Assembly (NCBI RefSeq): GCF_902150065.1 | Contig: NC_043983.1 | Span: 8,260,321 to 8,324,320 of the forward strand | Reading direction: 5' to 3' | Length of the DNA: 64,000 nucleotides | Origin: Myripristis murdjan | Taxonomy: Eukaryota; Chordata; Actinopteri; Holocentriformes; Holocentridae | Shown here: positions 35,508-59,002 of the stretch, piece after piece | Numbering within the stretch: the stretch's first letter is position 1 | How the letters are laid out: every line of letters starts with the position of its first letter | Made by a program: the position numbers and the translations under genes | Notes under the pieces: model-generated | Told to the model about the DNA's origin: nothing | What the model saw: only the letters and a program-made list of their open reading frames with translations | Database searches by the model: none

Positions 35508-38469
35508 AATACAGACGGGCCAATAAAGCCAAGGGAGTTGTGAAACTAGTTCATTACTAACTGCAGTGGTTTATAGTCTATGAATATTACCTGGTTACCT
35601 GGTGATTTTTCAACTACTGAGAAAAAAATCTTATCAGTGTAATAAACAAATAGTGCATGTCGCTGCATGCCAACTGCATAATCAATAATACACGAGAAGA
35701 TATCTGCACAAATCCACATGATAATGTTGGGGATTGCTGAACAAATATTATCATTTTAACTGTTAAGACCTAACATCCAGTGTTGCACATTCAGTAACAG
35801 CAGTGCACAACAGCAGAGATTGATCAGGTACAGATTAAAAATCACTCAAAATGAGAATTTAAAGCAGACGTTGTTTGGATTGTGTGTAAGGTCTTGCCTG
35901 GCAAACCACAGTTGTCCTGCAGTGGGCTCATTGAAAAGGATCTCTCTCCATTAGGACAGGATAAATTTTTAATGGGACCAATGAAAGGGAGCAGTGGGAT
36001 AGGATTTTCCATATCTCTGCATGAGCCATAATCAATGAAGGGGGAGATGAAAGTTAGCCAGCCCTTGGTTTCCTTTTGGAATGGCATGGGGTCAGATTAA
36101 GTCTAATTGAATTCACACACAGCAGTAGATTAAGCGTGCCAGTCTCATTTCCCCCTAAACGCATTATGAGGATTAGGATTAAGATGATAGCAGAGAGATA
36201 TTTTGTGGCTGGTTTGTCAGTGGTAGAGCCTGGATTTTGTCGTTGTCTTACAGTACTATTATTATCCCTGTCTTCAGGGACCTATGTCTCTATAATAACA
36301 TGTGTGTTTTATTCCTATGGTCAAGGAACGGTGCAAGGAGCAACCCTCGGGGGTCACTGATGGGGCTTGAGTGGGTCGTTTAGCAAAATGAAAACCAGTT
36401 TAATTCCACTATCATTCACTATTCAAATTAGAGAATGCACTGTATTAGAATAAGTGTTCACCACCATTATCTCAACACATAGGAGTTTGAAAGTTATGCA
36501 ATTCAATGCCCACTGCAAACAAAAATTCTCCCACATTGTGGATCTTAGGACAAACTCTTGTTAAATTTGGGTCTGCCGCCTGTTTTGTACCTGTTTAAGA
36601 AGACCAGACAATTCTAAGCTTGAACCTATACAGTTATCTGGGTTGGTTACTTTTACACCCCAAGGGGAGTAACAATATTAGTATATATAATATATATACA
36701 TAATATATATCACATTTCAAAACAGAAGTTACCAAGAGAGATGGGACAATAATGGTAACGGTGATGTCGTGATGCAGTTCAGCTGGCCTTGGGGAGTGTC
36801 TGGTTTAAAAAAGATGACACTGCTATTGCTCATCTGGGTATAAAAACCAAAGACTCTGTTGGTCCACAAAATTAAGCCTCTAATTCATAGAACAGAGCAC
36901 CTCAAGATTTTACATTTTACATGTGTCATCCCAGGTCAGAGTCTTAGTTTTTTGGTTTCAACATTTTGAAGGGGGTGTTCATTGTTGTAAATATTGATTT
37001 GACTATGCTTGACTGCTGGCGTAACATGAAGTCTTAAACCCTCATAATGATCATAACGTAAGAATGGTGGAATTTCATAGATCTTGTTAAATGTAAAGTA
37101 TACTGTAACAGTGGGGGAAGATAAACTAAAACAAGACATGACAATATCCTGAGGATGACGTCATGTTGGGCCAACCAGAGATTTCAGTTCATGTCTCAAG
37201 CTGCTCAACAAACTGATTCATGATTGCACAAGGTAGGTATAGAATTCACTCTCTTGATCTTTCTTGCATGATCATAAATTAAACAAACAGCCAGTCTGCA
37301 AATGGATCATTTTGCAATTGTAGTTATAAACCAACTCACGCTAACTTTTACAACGAGGTCAGTTCATTAGCATGTTTTCTTTTTTTTCTCCTCTGCCTTC
37401 TTTGGTCCAGAGAGATTGATTATACAGAGAAATGATAAATATGACTATTTAAGGCAGTCCAATCTTCCCTCTGCTGTGCGACAGTCTCTAGTGAGCAAAA
37501 GAGACTGAATTCATTAGCCAGTTGAGAATCAGAGTCAAGGTGTCCAAGAGCACATCCTTGGCCAATCAGGCCCCTTGGCCCATTGCTTGGCAACCAAAAG
37601 GAGAGGGAGGGAGGAAACTGACACTGTAAAAATAGCACATCAATAGCCTGGTGTCTGAAAAAAACACATGCTGGTGAGGCTATAAATAGCCTCCTGGAGC
37701 TTGGAACAGGTATCCTTCACATACAGTATCTCAAGTGTCTATTGCCCATCACACATTTCAGTGTGGATGAGAGCTCAGCATGGGTCTTGCACTAGTAGCA
37801 CATCTAGATGTACAGTAACCCTCAGTCAGCTCTGTGGAATGATTTGAATGCTAGTGGGATTTTAGGATTTTAGTGCCTGGAAAAATAACACAACCTGACC
37901 TCACATTATCCTTCCATCACTGTGTGAAAAACCCTCCCTAAACTTAGGACAGGTTGGCTTTGTGCGCGCAGCATTCCAACCGTCTTCACTCCACAACAGT
38001 CATGTCTTTTGCATAGGTGATGCAAAATTACTGGCTTCTGTGTTGTGACACATTTGAATGTACAGTTACAATCAATACGTTGCACTCACAAGTTTGCATG
38101 CTGAAGGGACAAAGGATTTTATGTGTTGCATGAATAACACTGTTGTACATCCTCATGTTGTTTAGAGGTATCACGTCGTTTTTTGGTCTTCCTCTTTGCA
38201 TATTATATTATTAAAACACCGTTAAAATGCATCACACTGAATGGCAGCAATACAGTGTCTTTAATGTGATGGCGGAGTAGTGCAGAATACGGTAAAAAAA
38301 ATAGACCCATGATGTCCAATTCAGTTTCACAGGACAGCTCAAAAATGAGACCAATACGTGGATGATCGAATCAAGGGGAGATAATGGGACGTCACTCTAA
38401 AGCAGCCTCTCAACACCTATTTTTATCCGCACGTTCTCATTTTTTGCCCTCATGTGGCGATGCGCCCTG

Positions 38470-38690
38470 ACGACCTCCATGTAATACTTCCACTGTATCA
38501 AAGGCAATTAAAAGATGTAGCAACAGTAGAACCTTAAAAGGCTTTATCAGGGCCGTCTTATCCACCAGACATATCTCCAGGGGGGGCTGGCCGTTGCCAG
38601 GGCAACCCTCACAAATGGCAATTGACGTCAAGAAGGTAGGAGAAATACCAGGGAGAGCCAGAACTGCTATGCATAATGGATCATTGAAAA
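38470..38690. promoter_or_regulatory. Candidate enhancer with RFX X-box and CRE
   Basis: A perfect 14-bp palindromic X-box (GTTGCCAGGGCAAC, 38593-38606) is followed 16 bp later by a perfect CRE (TGACGTCA, 38623-38630). A POU-type TATGCATAAT lies near 38670, and TCF-like ATCAAAG and a homeodomain AATTAAA near 38497-38511. Such clustering in unique-looking intergenic DNA is typical of a cis-regulatory module. The target gene and activity are unknown. Confidence 0.4.
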
Positions 38691-38753
38691 AAGGGCCCTC
38701 TTGAAGAGTGCTAAAGTGACTTAAAATATGCGTGCCTTGCTGGGCTCGCCACC

Positions 38754-38756
<3 letters not shown>

Positions 38757-38797
<41 letters not shown>
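38757..38797 (+). repeat. (TC)n microsatellite
   Basis: About 20 TC units. It is the source of an arginine/glutamate-rich frame on the opposite strand that is not a gene. Confidence 0.9.
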
Positions 38798-38799
<2 letters not shown>

Positions 38800-39591
38800 C
38801 TCTCTCTGTGTGATGAGGAAAATAGATGTTGACAGTTTCATGGTTTTACTTGCTGACTGGCACGGCTTGGGCCTGCCTGGCCCAACTGAAACTATCCGTT
38901 TTGAGTCCAGAGTTGCTCATCAGCTATCTCTGCATAGGTTGCATGCTATTCTCTATCTCAGCTGAGAAAGTCTGTATCATTTATACTATTTGGCAACTGT
39001 AATCACAAGAGGAACAGATTCAATTTGCACATGCTTTGTTGCAGCCATGAGTGCTCTTCTCCAAGGAGAACTGTGTGTGTGCTGTGATTGGACAAGAACA
39101 CATTACAGATGTATTTCTGTGATGTCTCGAAAAGGCAAAGCCTTTCTTAGCTGTACTCAAATCAGAGTGTGGGGTACCAGCACTGCGACTAACTCAAACT
39201 AAAGCAGAGGCAGAGCCAGAGCATCTTCTATCACCAGCCTCATCAGATCCTTGTTAGCCACATAACAACGATGCACAACATCCACACCTAGATTTTCAGA
39301 AACCAATCACTTCAGATCATGTAAAAATCCAAAGCATATCTATAGGCTGTTTATTCTGCCCATGTGTCAGCTTCCTGTCTAATCTCAGTGCTATTGTTGG
39401 CCCAGGAGAGACTGTCACAGTGGCAGCTTGCTGAAGTGCCCTAATCATTTCTGCGATAATGCCTCTCGTGTAGCGTTGGAGTCACACTCTCAAGAAGTGT
39501 GACACTGATTGTAGAACCCGTTTTGCTGATGGCAAAGGCCAAGTACTGTTGCTACCCAAATGAATACAGTGGAGCAAGAACATTCACACAA

Positions 39592-39692
<101 letters not shown>

Positions 39693-40169
39693 GGTAAGTT
39701 GAAATGGTGTCAGTTTAAGAGGTCCAAATCTTTTGCACAAGAAGTGAGCTCTTTGACAGTATTTTTACATTTTTTTGAGGGTAGAATTTGTTGGACCATT
39801 TTCTTTATGTCTCTGTCTCTTTATTTTAAATTTGAGTGAAGATCCCAAGGTTTCCAAAGATGCCAAATATGTCTTGCTGAATTACAGAAAAATAAGATAA
39901 GATATATGCTTTACTGTTCACCAGAAGGTGAAATTTTATCTTTGGGTTCACAACATAAAGCATAAAACATAATATGCAAGCACTGGACAACATACCACTA
40001 TTAAAATGAATAAAAATATAGTAAGCGGCATCATTAAGAGCATGTTTATTCATTCATTTATTTATTCATTTGGCCAAAAAAATAAAATCAACTAAAATCA
40101 ATGACCCAAATTAATTAAGATGACAGCATGAGGCATGAATGTCTTTTTTTTTTTTTTTTTATAGCATTC

Positions 40170-41565
40170 TTGGTCACCTTAGGGGCACTATGTCACCTCC
40201 CTGAGTCAAGTAACTCAAATTCACCGCGAAGTGGATGAGAAACATCAACTATTATCTGATGTGCCGCATGGTCTGAACAGGAGTTTCTTTTTGTGCTTGG
40301 GCCTCAGGTTTCCATAGCAAGCTAACAAGTTGAACAAAAGCACACTCTCAATCATACTTTTGTAGACAATCTCTAAAAGTTCTTGTTTCACATCATAAAA
40401 CCTCAGTTTCCTTAAAAGATGCATGCGTTGGCTACATTTCCTAAAGTTATACTCAATGTATCATCATCTCCCTGTCTGTGGCCCCTTCTTTCAGTAAACC
40501 AGTAAGTGCTATATCATCATCATACTTGAATTAGTGATCTGTATTTCATTGGTATCTATAGAGAGCAGTACAGGTTAGATTACACTGTCTTGAGGAGCTC
40601 CCATATTTAAAAGTGTCTGAGCATCAATGTAAGCTCTTTGTGGTGCATCTATGAGGAATTCCTTGATCTGCATCATTAACTCAGCATTGACATTCAAATC
40701 ATGAAGTCTAGTCAAAATATGATTCTTCATGCAATTAAAAGCAGAACTTAAATCTACAGAGAAAAGTGGGAGGCAACCAGGCTCATGGCTTGCAGGCTGT
40801 TTCTGGTGCCTGCCTGGTAACAATGTTCAACAATGTGAGATTTGCATTAACAGTGCTATGTCTATTTTTATATGCAAACTGAGGTGCATCAAGACTGCGG
40901 GTCAGAGGACCAGTTAGATGTTTGACTAAAACCCTCTCCCTACTTTTTTGTGCAAGGTTGTGTTTCGTGCCACAGGTCTAAAATCATTGACTTGGGTTGC
41001 CCTGTTTTTGGACACTGGAATTATTTCTGAGACTTTCCGTATATCTGCACTTGTGTGCTCCGGTGGTAGCAGCTGAGACAACTTGTCAGTCCATCAGGAC
41101 CTGGTGCTGTGATGGGTTTGAGTCTACATAAACTGGCTTCACCTTTACCCTCTGATAAAACAATTGTTGGCACATCTGAAAAATTACTTTCAGCATACAG
41201 GCTATTATCTTCACAAGAATCATCATCAAATCAAGAGTAAAATTTATTTAAATTTAAAGTGCAGCCCTCCTCTCTTTAATACACGTTCTCATTTTTGCTG
41301 TAACTCCAGCGTTACTGATGCAGTAGAGACCGTTTCTTAAGACTGACATTAGCTTCACAAAATCTCAAATAGTCAGTTATTGTTTCGGTAAGATCATTTG
41401 CATTGAAGTCTAAAAACAGCTGCCAGTCTTTCTCCTCATAACAGTTCTTCAGTCTCTTGCCACCTGTATCATCCAAAAATTGGACAACCTTAGAAGAAGG
41501 TTTTTCCTGTTTCAGTTTTGCCCTGTATTTTGGAAGCAGGTGAATAACATTATGATCCGATTTTC
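40170..41565 (-). mobile_element. 5'-truncated, broken LINE reverse transcriptase
   Basis: Minus-strand reading frames show a non-LTR reverse transcriptase in order: a post-endonuclease linker (WQLFLDFNANDLTETI near 41400), KPITAPGPDGLT (near 41105), IPVSKNRATQVNDFRPVA (near 40990), the palm segment LFSVDLSSAFNCMKNHIL and GAPQ (40575-40823), and a C-terminal FYKSMIESVLLFN segment (near 40370). The first Asp of the catalytic site is visible in VDLSSAFN; an FxDD motif was not found intact. Frame shifts between these segments and in-frame stops show it is dead. The endonuclease is missing. Family resembles the jockey/CR1/Rex group of fish LINEs; the exact family is unknown. Confidence 0.8.
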
Positions 41566-43315
41566 CTCATGCTGCACGGCACATATAGAATAGAACAACA
41601 CCCGAGACATCTAGATATTTTCTATTTGATGTAACGCTGCAGCCATCTTGAGTATGAATATTTCCCTCAGTATAAGTGTGATGTAGCTTCAATGAAGCGT
41701 TGCAAGCCGCAGATACAGAATATGTATGTGAGGAAAGGAAATTTAAGGGAAAATAAGAGTTAGAGCAGTTAATGGGAATGGTGTCTAAATAAATATACAA
41801 GTATTTGAAATTAAATTATAGGCAAGGGCAGGAGGCAGTGTGGCCTAATATTCCAGAGACCATCCTGTCAATGCATTGTCACACGTTCTGACAACTTGAC
41901 ATCCAATATGTGTCTGCCAAAGTGTCCTTGAGCAGGATGCAGACCCCACACCTGTTCGGTTACTGTAGCGTACAATGTGCCAAAAATATGAATGCACTGT
42001 AGGAGTACATTAAATGCAGCTTGAGTCGACCTGCTGCCTAGTTTTCATTTCAGGGAAGAGAGGAAATGTACAAAGAGAAGAAGTGAGAGTGTGTCAGTCC
42101 AGGGGAATCCCAGAGACTTCCTTAAATCAGGGGTGCAACATGCAGCACCCAGGGTGAATTAACATGCTTTGAGCTTCATCAGTAGTGACTCATTCAAATC
42201 ATGTACGGGAACGCTCCCATTCTTAAGAAGTGCAATATCTGTCTGTGCATATCTTGACAGTTTATGTGTGAGTAAATGAACCGAGGTACAGCCCCCTTTT
42301 CAAATGCCGCCCCCTCACAGCAGAAACACTATGATACCAGATCATCATTTATTCATCACCATGAGCCCACAATTAATGTGACTTGACATATTGGTGCGCC
42401 GCAGGTTGGAAACACATGACAATACCAAAGTGTTACCTACTGTATACCTGAAAACCAAACACACCCTTTAGTGCTGGACACAGTGGTCAGTCTGACAAGC
42501 GAAAATGCCACTGAGACCAAAGTTTCCATTGTGATTATCAGTGAATTATTCATCAAGTGCAGGTTTCAGAGGTGAAAATGCTGTTTTTGGAGTGCTTAAA
42601 CTATAATTTTAATATTACTGCTCAATTGTAGCAGTGGTTGTTGTGTTCTTGCTGTGGTGGTGAATCACAGATGAATGAACACAGAGGAGAAACTGGACAC
42701 TACGCACACAAGTACACACCAGCAACTCTTAAGTTATATATATATATATATTTAAAAAAACACTGCAAGCTTTTTGTGTTTTACCTTTTTCCAGTGCAGA
42801 CGCGTGGGAGAGGAAGTGGGCGTTTTCTGCATGCGTCCTAAATTGCATGGATCGTGAGCTGTACAGAGAGCGCTGTGGTTTCAGTTCTTCCTCTCGGCTC
42901 AGTGTAGACGGTGCTAAGGAGGAGCACTAAATGGAGAGCGAGAGAGAGGGAGCTGGGGTATGAGGTAGCGGGCTGGGTGAGTGGGAGGGTGAGCATGGAG
43001 GGGGGGGGTCACAGAGGATGGGAGATGGAGTAGTATTTCTATTAAAGGCACAGGGTTTGTTTCTTAAATTGCAGAATTTCCTGGCTGTTGTATTTTAGGA
43101 AATCTGCCCTGACAAACTTGTTGAGTCAATTTTCCCATCATTAGTTATGAAATCCCACTTCTGATAAATACCTGCTGTTATCTTGTTAGAGTTACAGAGG
43201 TGACAGCCATCAACAATAGTTACCTTCAGCAAACAGTGAGCACAACCCTTATGATAGGAGGGATTTCTGATTTTGAAGAAAATCCATTTACTGTCTGTAC
43301 TCACCATCCCTTCAC

Positions 43316-43604
43316 AAGGTCCTGATTAACTGGAACCTATCCCAGCATGCATTGGGTGGACGGCAGGGGAATACCACGGCCTGGTAGCCAGTCTATCACA
43401 GGGCAAATGCACAGATGGACAGTCACATTAAAACTTACATGCAAATTAAGAGTTCTCAACCTCCCTGACTTGCATGTCTTTGGGGTGTGGGAGGAAACTG
43501 GTACCAATGCTGGATGAACATGCAAAAATCCCAAGAGGCAGCTGGGATTCAAACCCAGGTTTTTCTTGGTGTGAGGCAGCAGTGTTAACCACAGCACTGA
43601 CCGC
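43316..43604. repeat. Ancient interspersed repeat, common fish type
   Basis: Recognised by signature phrases shared by many fish genomic copies: ACCTATCCCAGCATGC near 43336, GCCAGTCTATCACAGGGC near 43387, GTGTGGGAGGAAACTGG near 43485, and GGGATTCAAACCCAGG followed by GTGAGGCAGCAGTG near 43546-43583. I am confident it is a dispersed repeat but not of its class; it has no coding capacity. Confidence 0.65.
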
Positions 43605-43834
43605 ACAAGACCAAGCCTCAACCACTGTAAACACTCACTCCTGCCCATGTCCAACCAGCAGCCACGGCTGTTGTGCAATATGTCAGCACTGACTGACTGT
43701 TACTTGAGAATGAATGAATCATCGTGTCTCTGCATGTAACTGTGAATGATTCTCTACACATTTTTAGCTTGTTGCTGTTTCTTACCATGGAAATACCTAC
43801 GGGGATTAATATGTTGCATGATGTCGCAATGTGC

Positions 43835-44170
43835 AGCATTGTGTTGTAGCATTATGTGTTGTATTGTAATGTAACATATCGCAATGAATCCTATTATAAC
43901 ATATATCACATCATATCATATCATAATATATCATATTGTATTGCAAGGTACTACATCGTATCATATCATACAGTATTGTACCATAGCATAACATACTGTA
44001 TCGTATCTATTAAATCATATTGTATTGTATCATATCGTATCATAACGTATCGTATTGTATGGTAACATATGGTAGCGTATGGTGGGGAATGGTATTGCAT
44101 CATCTCATAGTGTTTGGTATCATAATGTTACATATGGTATCGCTTCATGTCATATTGCGTGGTACATAAC
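43835..44170 (+). repeat. Degenerate pentanucleotide tandem repeat
   Basis: For about 330 bp the sequence keeps a 5-base period with units such as CATAT, CGTAT, TGTAT, GGTAT and CATAA. The T at the end and the central TA are the most constant bases. Because the period is not a multiple of three, all frames of this stretch give isoleucine/serine/tyrosine-rich peptides; none is a gene. Confidence 0.8.
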
Positions 44171-44940
44171 ACTTTTCAGTTGTAAGACCACCTGATGTGA
44201 GGTGGCAGAGTGCTCGGGCCCAAAACTGATGAACCTGTCTCAACACATCCCTTTCAGAAGACTCATCATTCTGTCTCTTTTCTACTGTACATATTCACCT
44301 AGAGGGAATTTTAGCTCCCAAAGCAAAAATGTCTCGAGTCAAGCTGCTGACACTGAGCCCATCTCTACTGCACAGAATGCTGCTCCTTTGCTATGCAGTC
44401 ACGTGGATCAACAATTAACAATTTAGGAGGTCAAAGTATATTTGATCACGGCATCAACTTTACAATGATGGTGTACAATTTTCACGTCACATATCTGAAA
44501 AATAGAAATTGTGCCAGTGAGATAAAATGTTAATTTCAGTATACCGGACGATAAAATGTGTGTTTAAGCCTCACTCCCTTTACCATCCACTGGACTTAAC
44601 ATCACTGTGGGTTTGAATCCCAGGTGATATTACTTTCAGTGTTGGCTGCACTTGCACTTAATCTTCCATGCTGGAAACCTGGAAAATAGGACAAAGTCAC
44701 AGCTAAGCCATTGTTTTGAAGATACAATAGATGTCTTTGTGTGTTTAAACCCACTCATGGTAGCAAGCCCTTTATGGAAGAATGTCTGCTGTCTTTGTTC
44801 AGGAATGCTGTGCGAGTCAAATGTCTGATGGCTACCACATGAGCAGCCAAGCAGCCAACTCAAAATCCAACACAAATGTGGTTTTAAAGACTGCATCTTG
44901 TTTGTTCCTGCTCCCTGTATCTAATGATATTTACTGCACC

Positions 44941-44962
44941 CTCTGTTTGTTTGTTTGTTTGC

Positions 44963-44999
<37 letters not shown>
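44941..44999 (+). repeat. (TTTG)n(ATTG)n tetranucleotide repeat
   Basis: A few TTTG units pass into about eight ATTG units. Simple repeat only. Confidence 0.85.
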
Positions 45000-45000
<1 letters not shown>

Positions 45001-45107
45001 CGGTGGCTTTTGAGAAAACCAATGCATGTTTTTCCAAGGTTTAAAGAAGAGAGGGGGACAATGACGTGTACCTCAATGCAATCTGATAGGTTTTTTAGTC
45101 TTTCAAC

Positions 45108-45112
<5 letters not shown>

Positions 45113-45139
<27 letters not shown>

Positions 45140-45307
45140 TTTTATCTGTAAAGCACAGTGATACAAGGAAAGTGTCTTATTACTGTAAAAAATATATATA
45201 TGATGAACTGATGAACTAATCAATACACTGGCAGTATTTTTATGTTTGTTTTACATAGTTTAAATGTTGTTATCCCAAATCTCGTAATGAAAAAAAAAAA
45301 AAAAAAA
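45113..45307 (+). repeat. Poly-T and poly-A tracts about 155 bp apart
   Basis: A run of about 24 T (45113-45136) is followed by a run of about 17 A (45291-45307). They could mark the ends of an old inserted element or form a hairpin, but no element was recognised between them. Confidence 0.5.
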
Positions 45308-45700
45308 TTATTGCTGCACATAACACAAAATAGACATAACATTGTAAAGTGCAGTGATTTTTTTTCTCTCCCTCATGTGCAAAACAAGCTGAACTGAAAC
45401 TGAAACTGTGAGCCAGAAAACCGCAATGCAAACCAAACTGTAAGTTTATTGAACCGGCACACCTCTGATAGTTAACAGTGTACATTTACATATGTATTTC
45501 GTATTTTATTCTACACAGTGTTCAATACGGAGAATATTGAGCTTTGAGCGCTTGAGCTTTGTTCCGTATTTATGAAGGTGCGCCAGAGCTGCATTGTTGT
45601 CGTTTATGCATTTATTTACTCTATCACTTGTTTGTTTATTTGTTCGTTTGTTTGTTTGTTTGTTTTAGGCACTGATTTGTTTCCCCAACTTCACCTCCCC

Positions 45701-45932
45701 GCTCCAAAGACCAGCCTGCCTCTCACAGACGCTTGATACCTGCGTCATGCGCTGAGGCGGAAGTTGTAATGTCCTGTGTTTTCTGATTGGACAGCTGGCC
45801 CAACCCCAGTGTGGCGCCTAGTTAGGTTGATCCATGCTAATACATTTCTTTTGTTGTGATTAACCGTTCAGCGGTTGTGGCTCTGCTTTAATAATTCCCA
45901 CAAGCGAAAGTCTCCTCGTAACTGTTCAGAGG
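45701..45932 (+). promoter_or_regulatory. actl6a: actl6a promoter region
   Basis: The 230 bp upstream of the start contain an ETS-type GCGGAAG (45757-45764) and an inverted CCAAT box (ATTGG, 45786-45790), with moderate CpG content and no TATA box. This fits a housekeeping promoter. The transcription start is not known. Confidence 0.5.
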
Positions 45933-57308
<11,376 letters not shown>

Positions 57309-58085
57309 TTTGACTGACCGCGACCCCCCTCTCCATGCTCCGTCACTGTTTTTGCAGCAGCCCCGGCATCACGTTTGATTCACCTCGGACCCTGGACTCA
57401 GGAACACCAATGGAGGATTGTTCTTTTTTTTGTATGATTTTTTTTTTTTTTTTCTAATAAGTATCGAGTTTGTCAATATGCCTCTCTGGTTTTAAGTAGA
57501 AATAACAAACCATGAACATCTATAACACAGATTGTGTTGCTGTGAAGAGATATGGTTGAGTTCCTTTGTTCGTGTCATGACAGTTAATCCATAAACCTTA
57601 TTATCAGTGTCCTGTGGAAACCTTGTATCTTCAAAAAAAAAAAAAAAAAAAAAAGTTTTTATGGAATTTAGAAAAACAACTTGATCTTGTTACTTAATGT
57701 TCATATATATTATTTTTCACCTAATGTCTGGCTCAGTCCAAAGGTCATGAAACATTGTCTTCATGTGGGTTATAAAGTCAGTTCTTGATTGCCATGTGGA
57801 AAATTTGTTATGTAAGGATTCTGCAGGACACTGACAATATACAGTTTACATGATTCAAGTTTAAAAGTGTTAGTGGATGTACATCCTGATGCACATCTGG
57901 ACAGTTTGGAGTGAATGTCATCGTTTGTCCTCAAGCCTTTTTATCTTTCTGTGTAGCGAATAAGCTCATCATCGGCAAACGTGCTTGACAATGTCACTTC
58001 AAATAAAACCTGTATTTAATTATCACTTTTATCATCGGCAACGTATGGTCTTGAAAATAAAATCCTGTTTTTGTTAAGTGGTTTG
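57309..58085 (+). other. actl6a: actl6a 3' UTR with two polyadenylation signals
   Basis: AATAAA occurs at 58002-58007 and 58056-58061, with T- and GT-rich sequence after the second (GTTTTTGTTAAGTGGTTTGTG region). Poly-T (about 57425-57455) and poly-A (about 57633-57654) tracts lie within. The 3' UTR is therefore about 0.7-0.77 kb, with tandem sites possible. Confidence 0.65.
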
Positions 58086-58840
58086 TGCAACAGTTTTGTC
58101 AATTAAAGCCAAATCTAATGGGCCTCAACAGTACCTATGTATGTTATACCTGTCCAGAGAATATTTCAATCAGTGTTTAGCTTGATTTGGATATGAATCT
58201 GTAAAATTAACCTTGAATGTCATGGGATGTCAGTCATACATACTGCCTTTTATATTCAAAAATACACATGCTGTTTCATGCATATTTTTAGATTCTCTGC
58301 TACCTCGAATGCCTCCTGCTCTGAGAGCTTCTCATTCTCTATCCCTGTGTTGTCTTCAGACCACAAAGAGGACTGATCACCTTACCATGGTGCCTGCTGT
58401 AGGACTGCCAAATGATCGCTCCAGTATGAAAAGGCATATTTACAGATATTTGGATGTCAGAATCAGAGATGTGTGAATCCAGTCTCAAAAACTTTCCAGT
58501 AGAACCTACGTGGAATGAATTTTCCTCAAGTGGAGATGCACTAATGAGCTTTTTTGAGGTCAATATTGTCTTAGTCACTTACAATGGCCAAGAGTAACAT
58601 GCATTTTTGTGAAAACTGTAATACAAGTGCAGGTTAAGATTTTCCGAAAGGCCTTTGTGGGGAATTTTACAATTCTAGTAAATTAGGTTTCCAGAGGAAA
58701 AAAATCAATCAATAGTGTTTTCTAAACTGGGTATTGCCAGATACAATAAATCTGCTGATTTATCAGGCCCTACCTAATGTCAAATATTTAACTCAGTAAT
58801 AAAGTTCACTTTTGACGAAAAACAGCCAATACATTAAGTG
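58086..58840. other. Intergenic region between converging actl6a and mrpl47
   Basis: About 750 bp of AT-rich sequence. Reading frames here have no family resemblance. No repeat or RNA gene was recognised. Confidence 0.5.
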
Positions 58841-59002
58841 TTGTTTTAATATTAGGTAACAATACAGAAAACAATACATTTCAGCACACACTGGTTAAAG
58901 GACCAAATGAGGAAAGCTGACCCAAATATACTTTTAGGCGGGACAACAAACATGAAACATGGAGAAGTGGACAGATGCTGGGTCGACTGATATTTCTACA
59001 CA
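58841..59002 (-). other. mrpl47: mrpl47 3' UTR
   Basis: No minus-strand AATAAA was found just after the stop. The variant ATTAAA at 58845-58850 (TTTAAT on +) is the best candidate, giving a 3' UTR of about 160-180 nt. Confidence 0.45.

Noticed and set aside
35213-35560. 115-codon plus-strand frame ending in a tyrosine/isoleucine run
   Set aside because: The C-terminal part is the TA microsatellite and the rest shows no family resemblance.
38437-38841. 134-codon open frame on the minus strand
   Set aside because: Its arginine/glutamate part is simply a TC microsatellite, there is no family resemblance, and it overlaps the possible enhancer.
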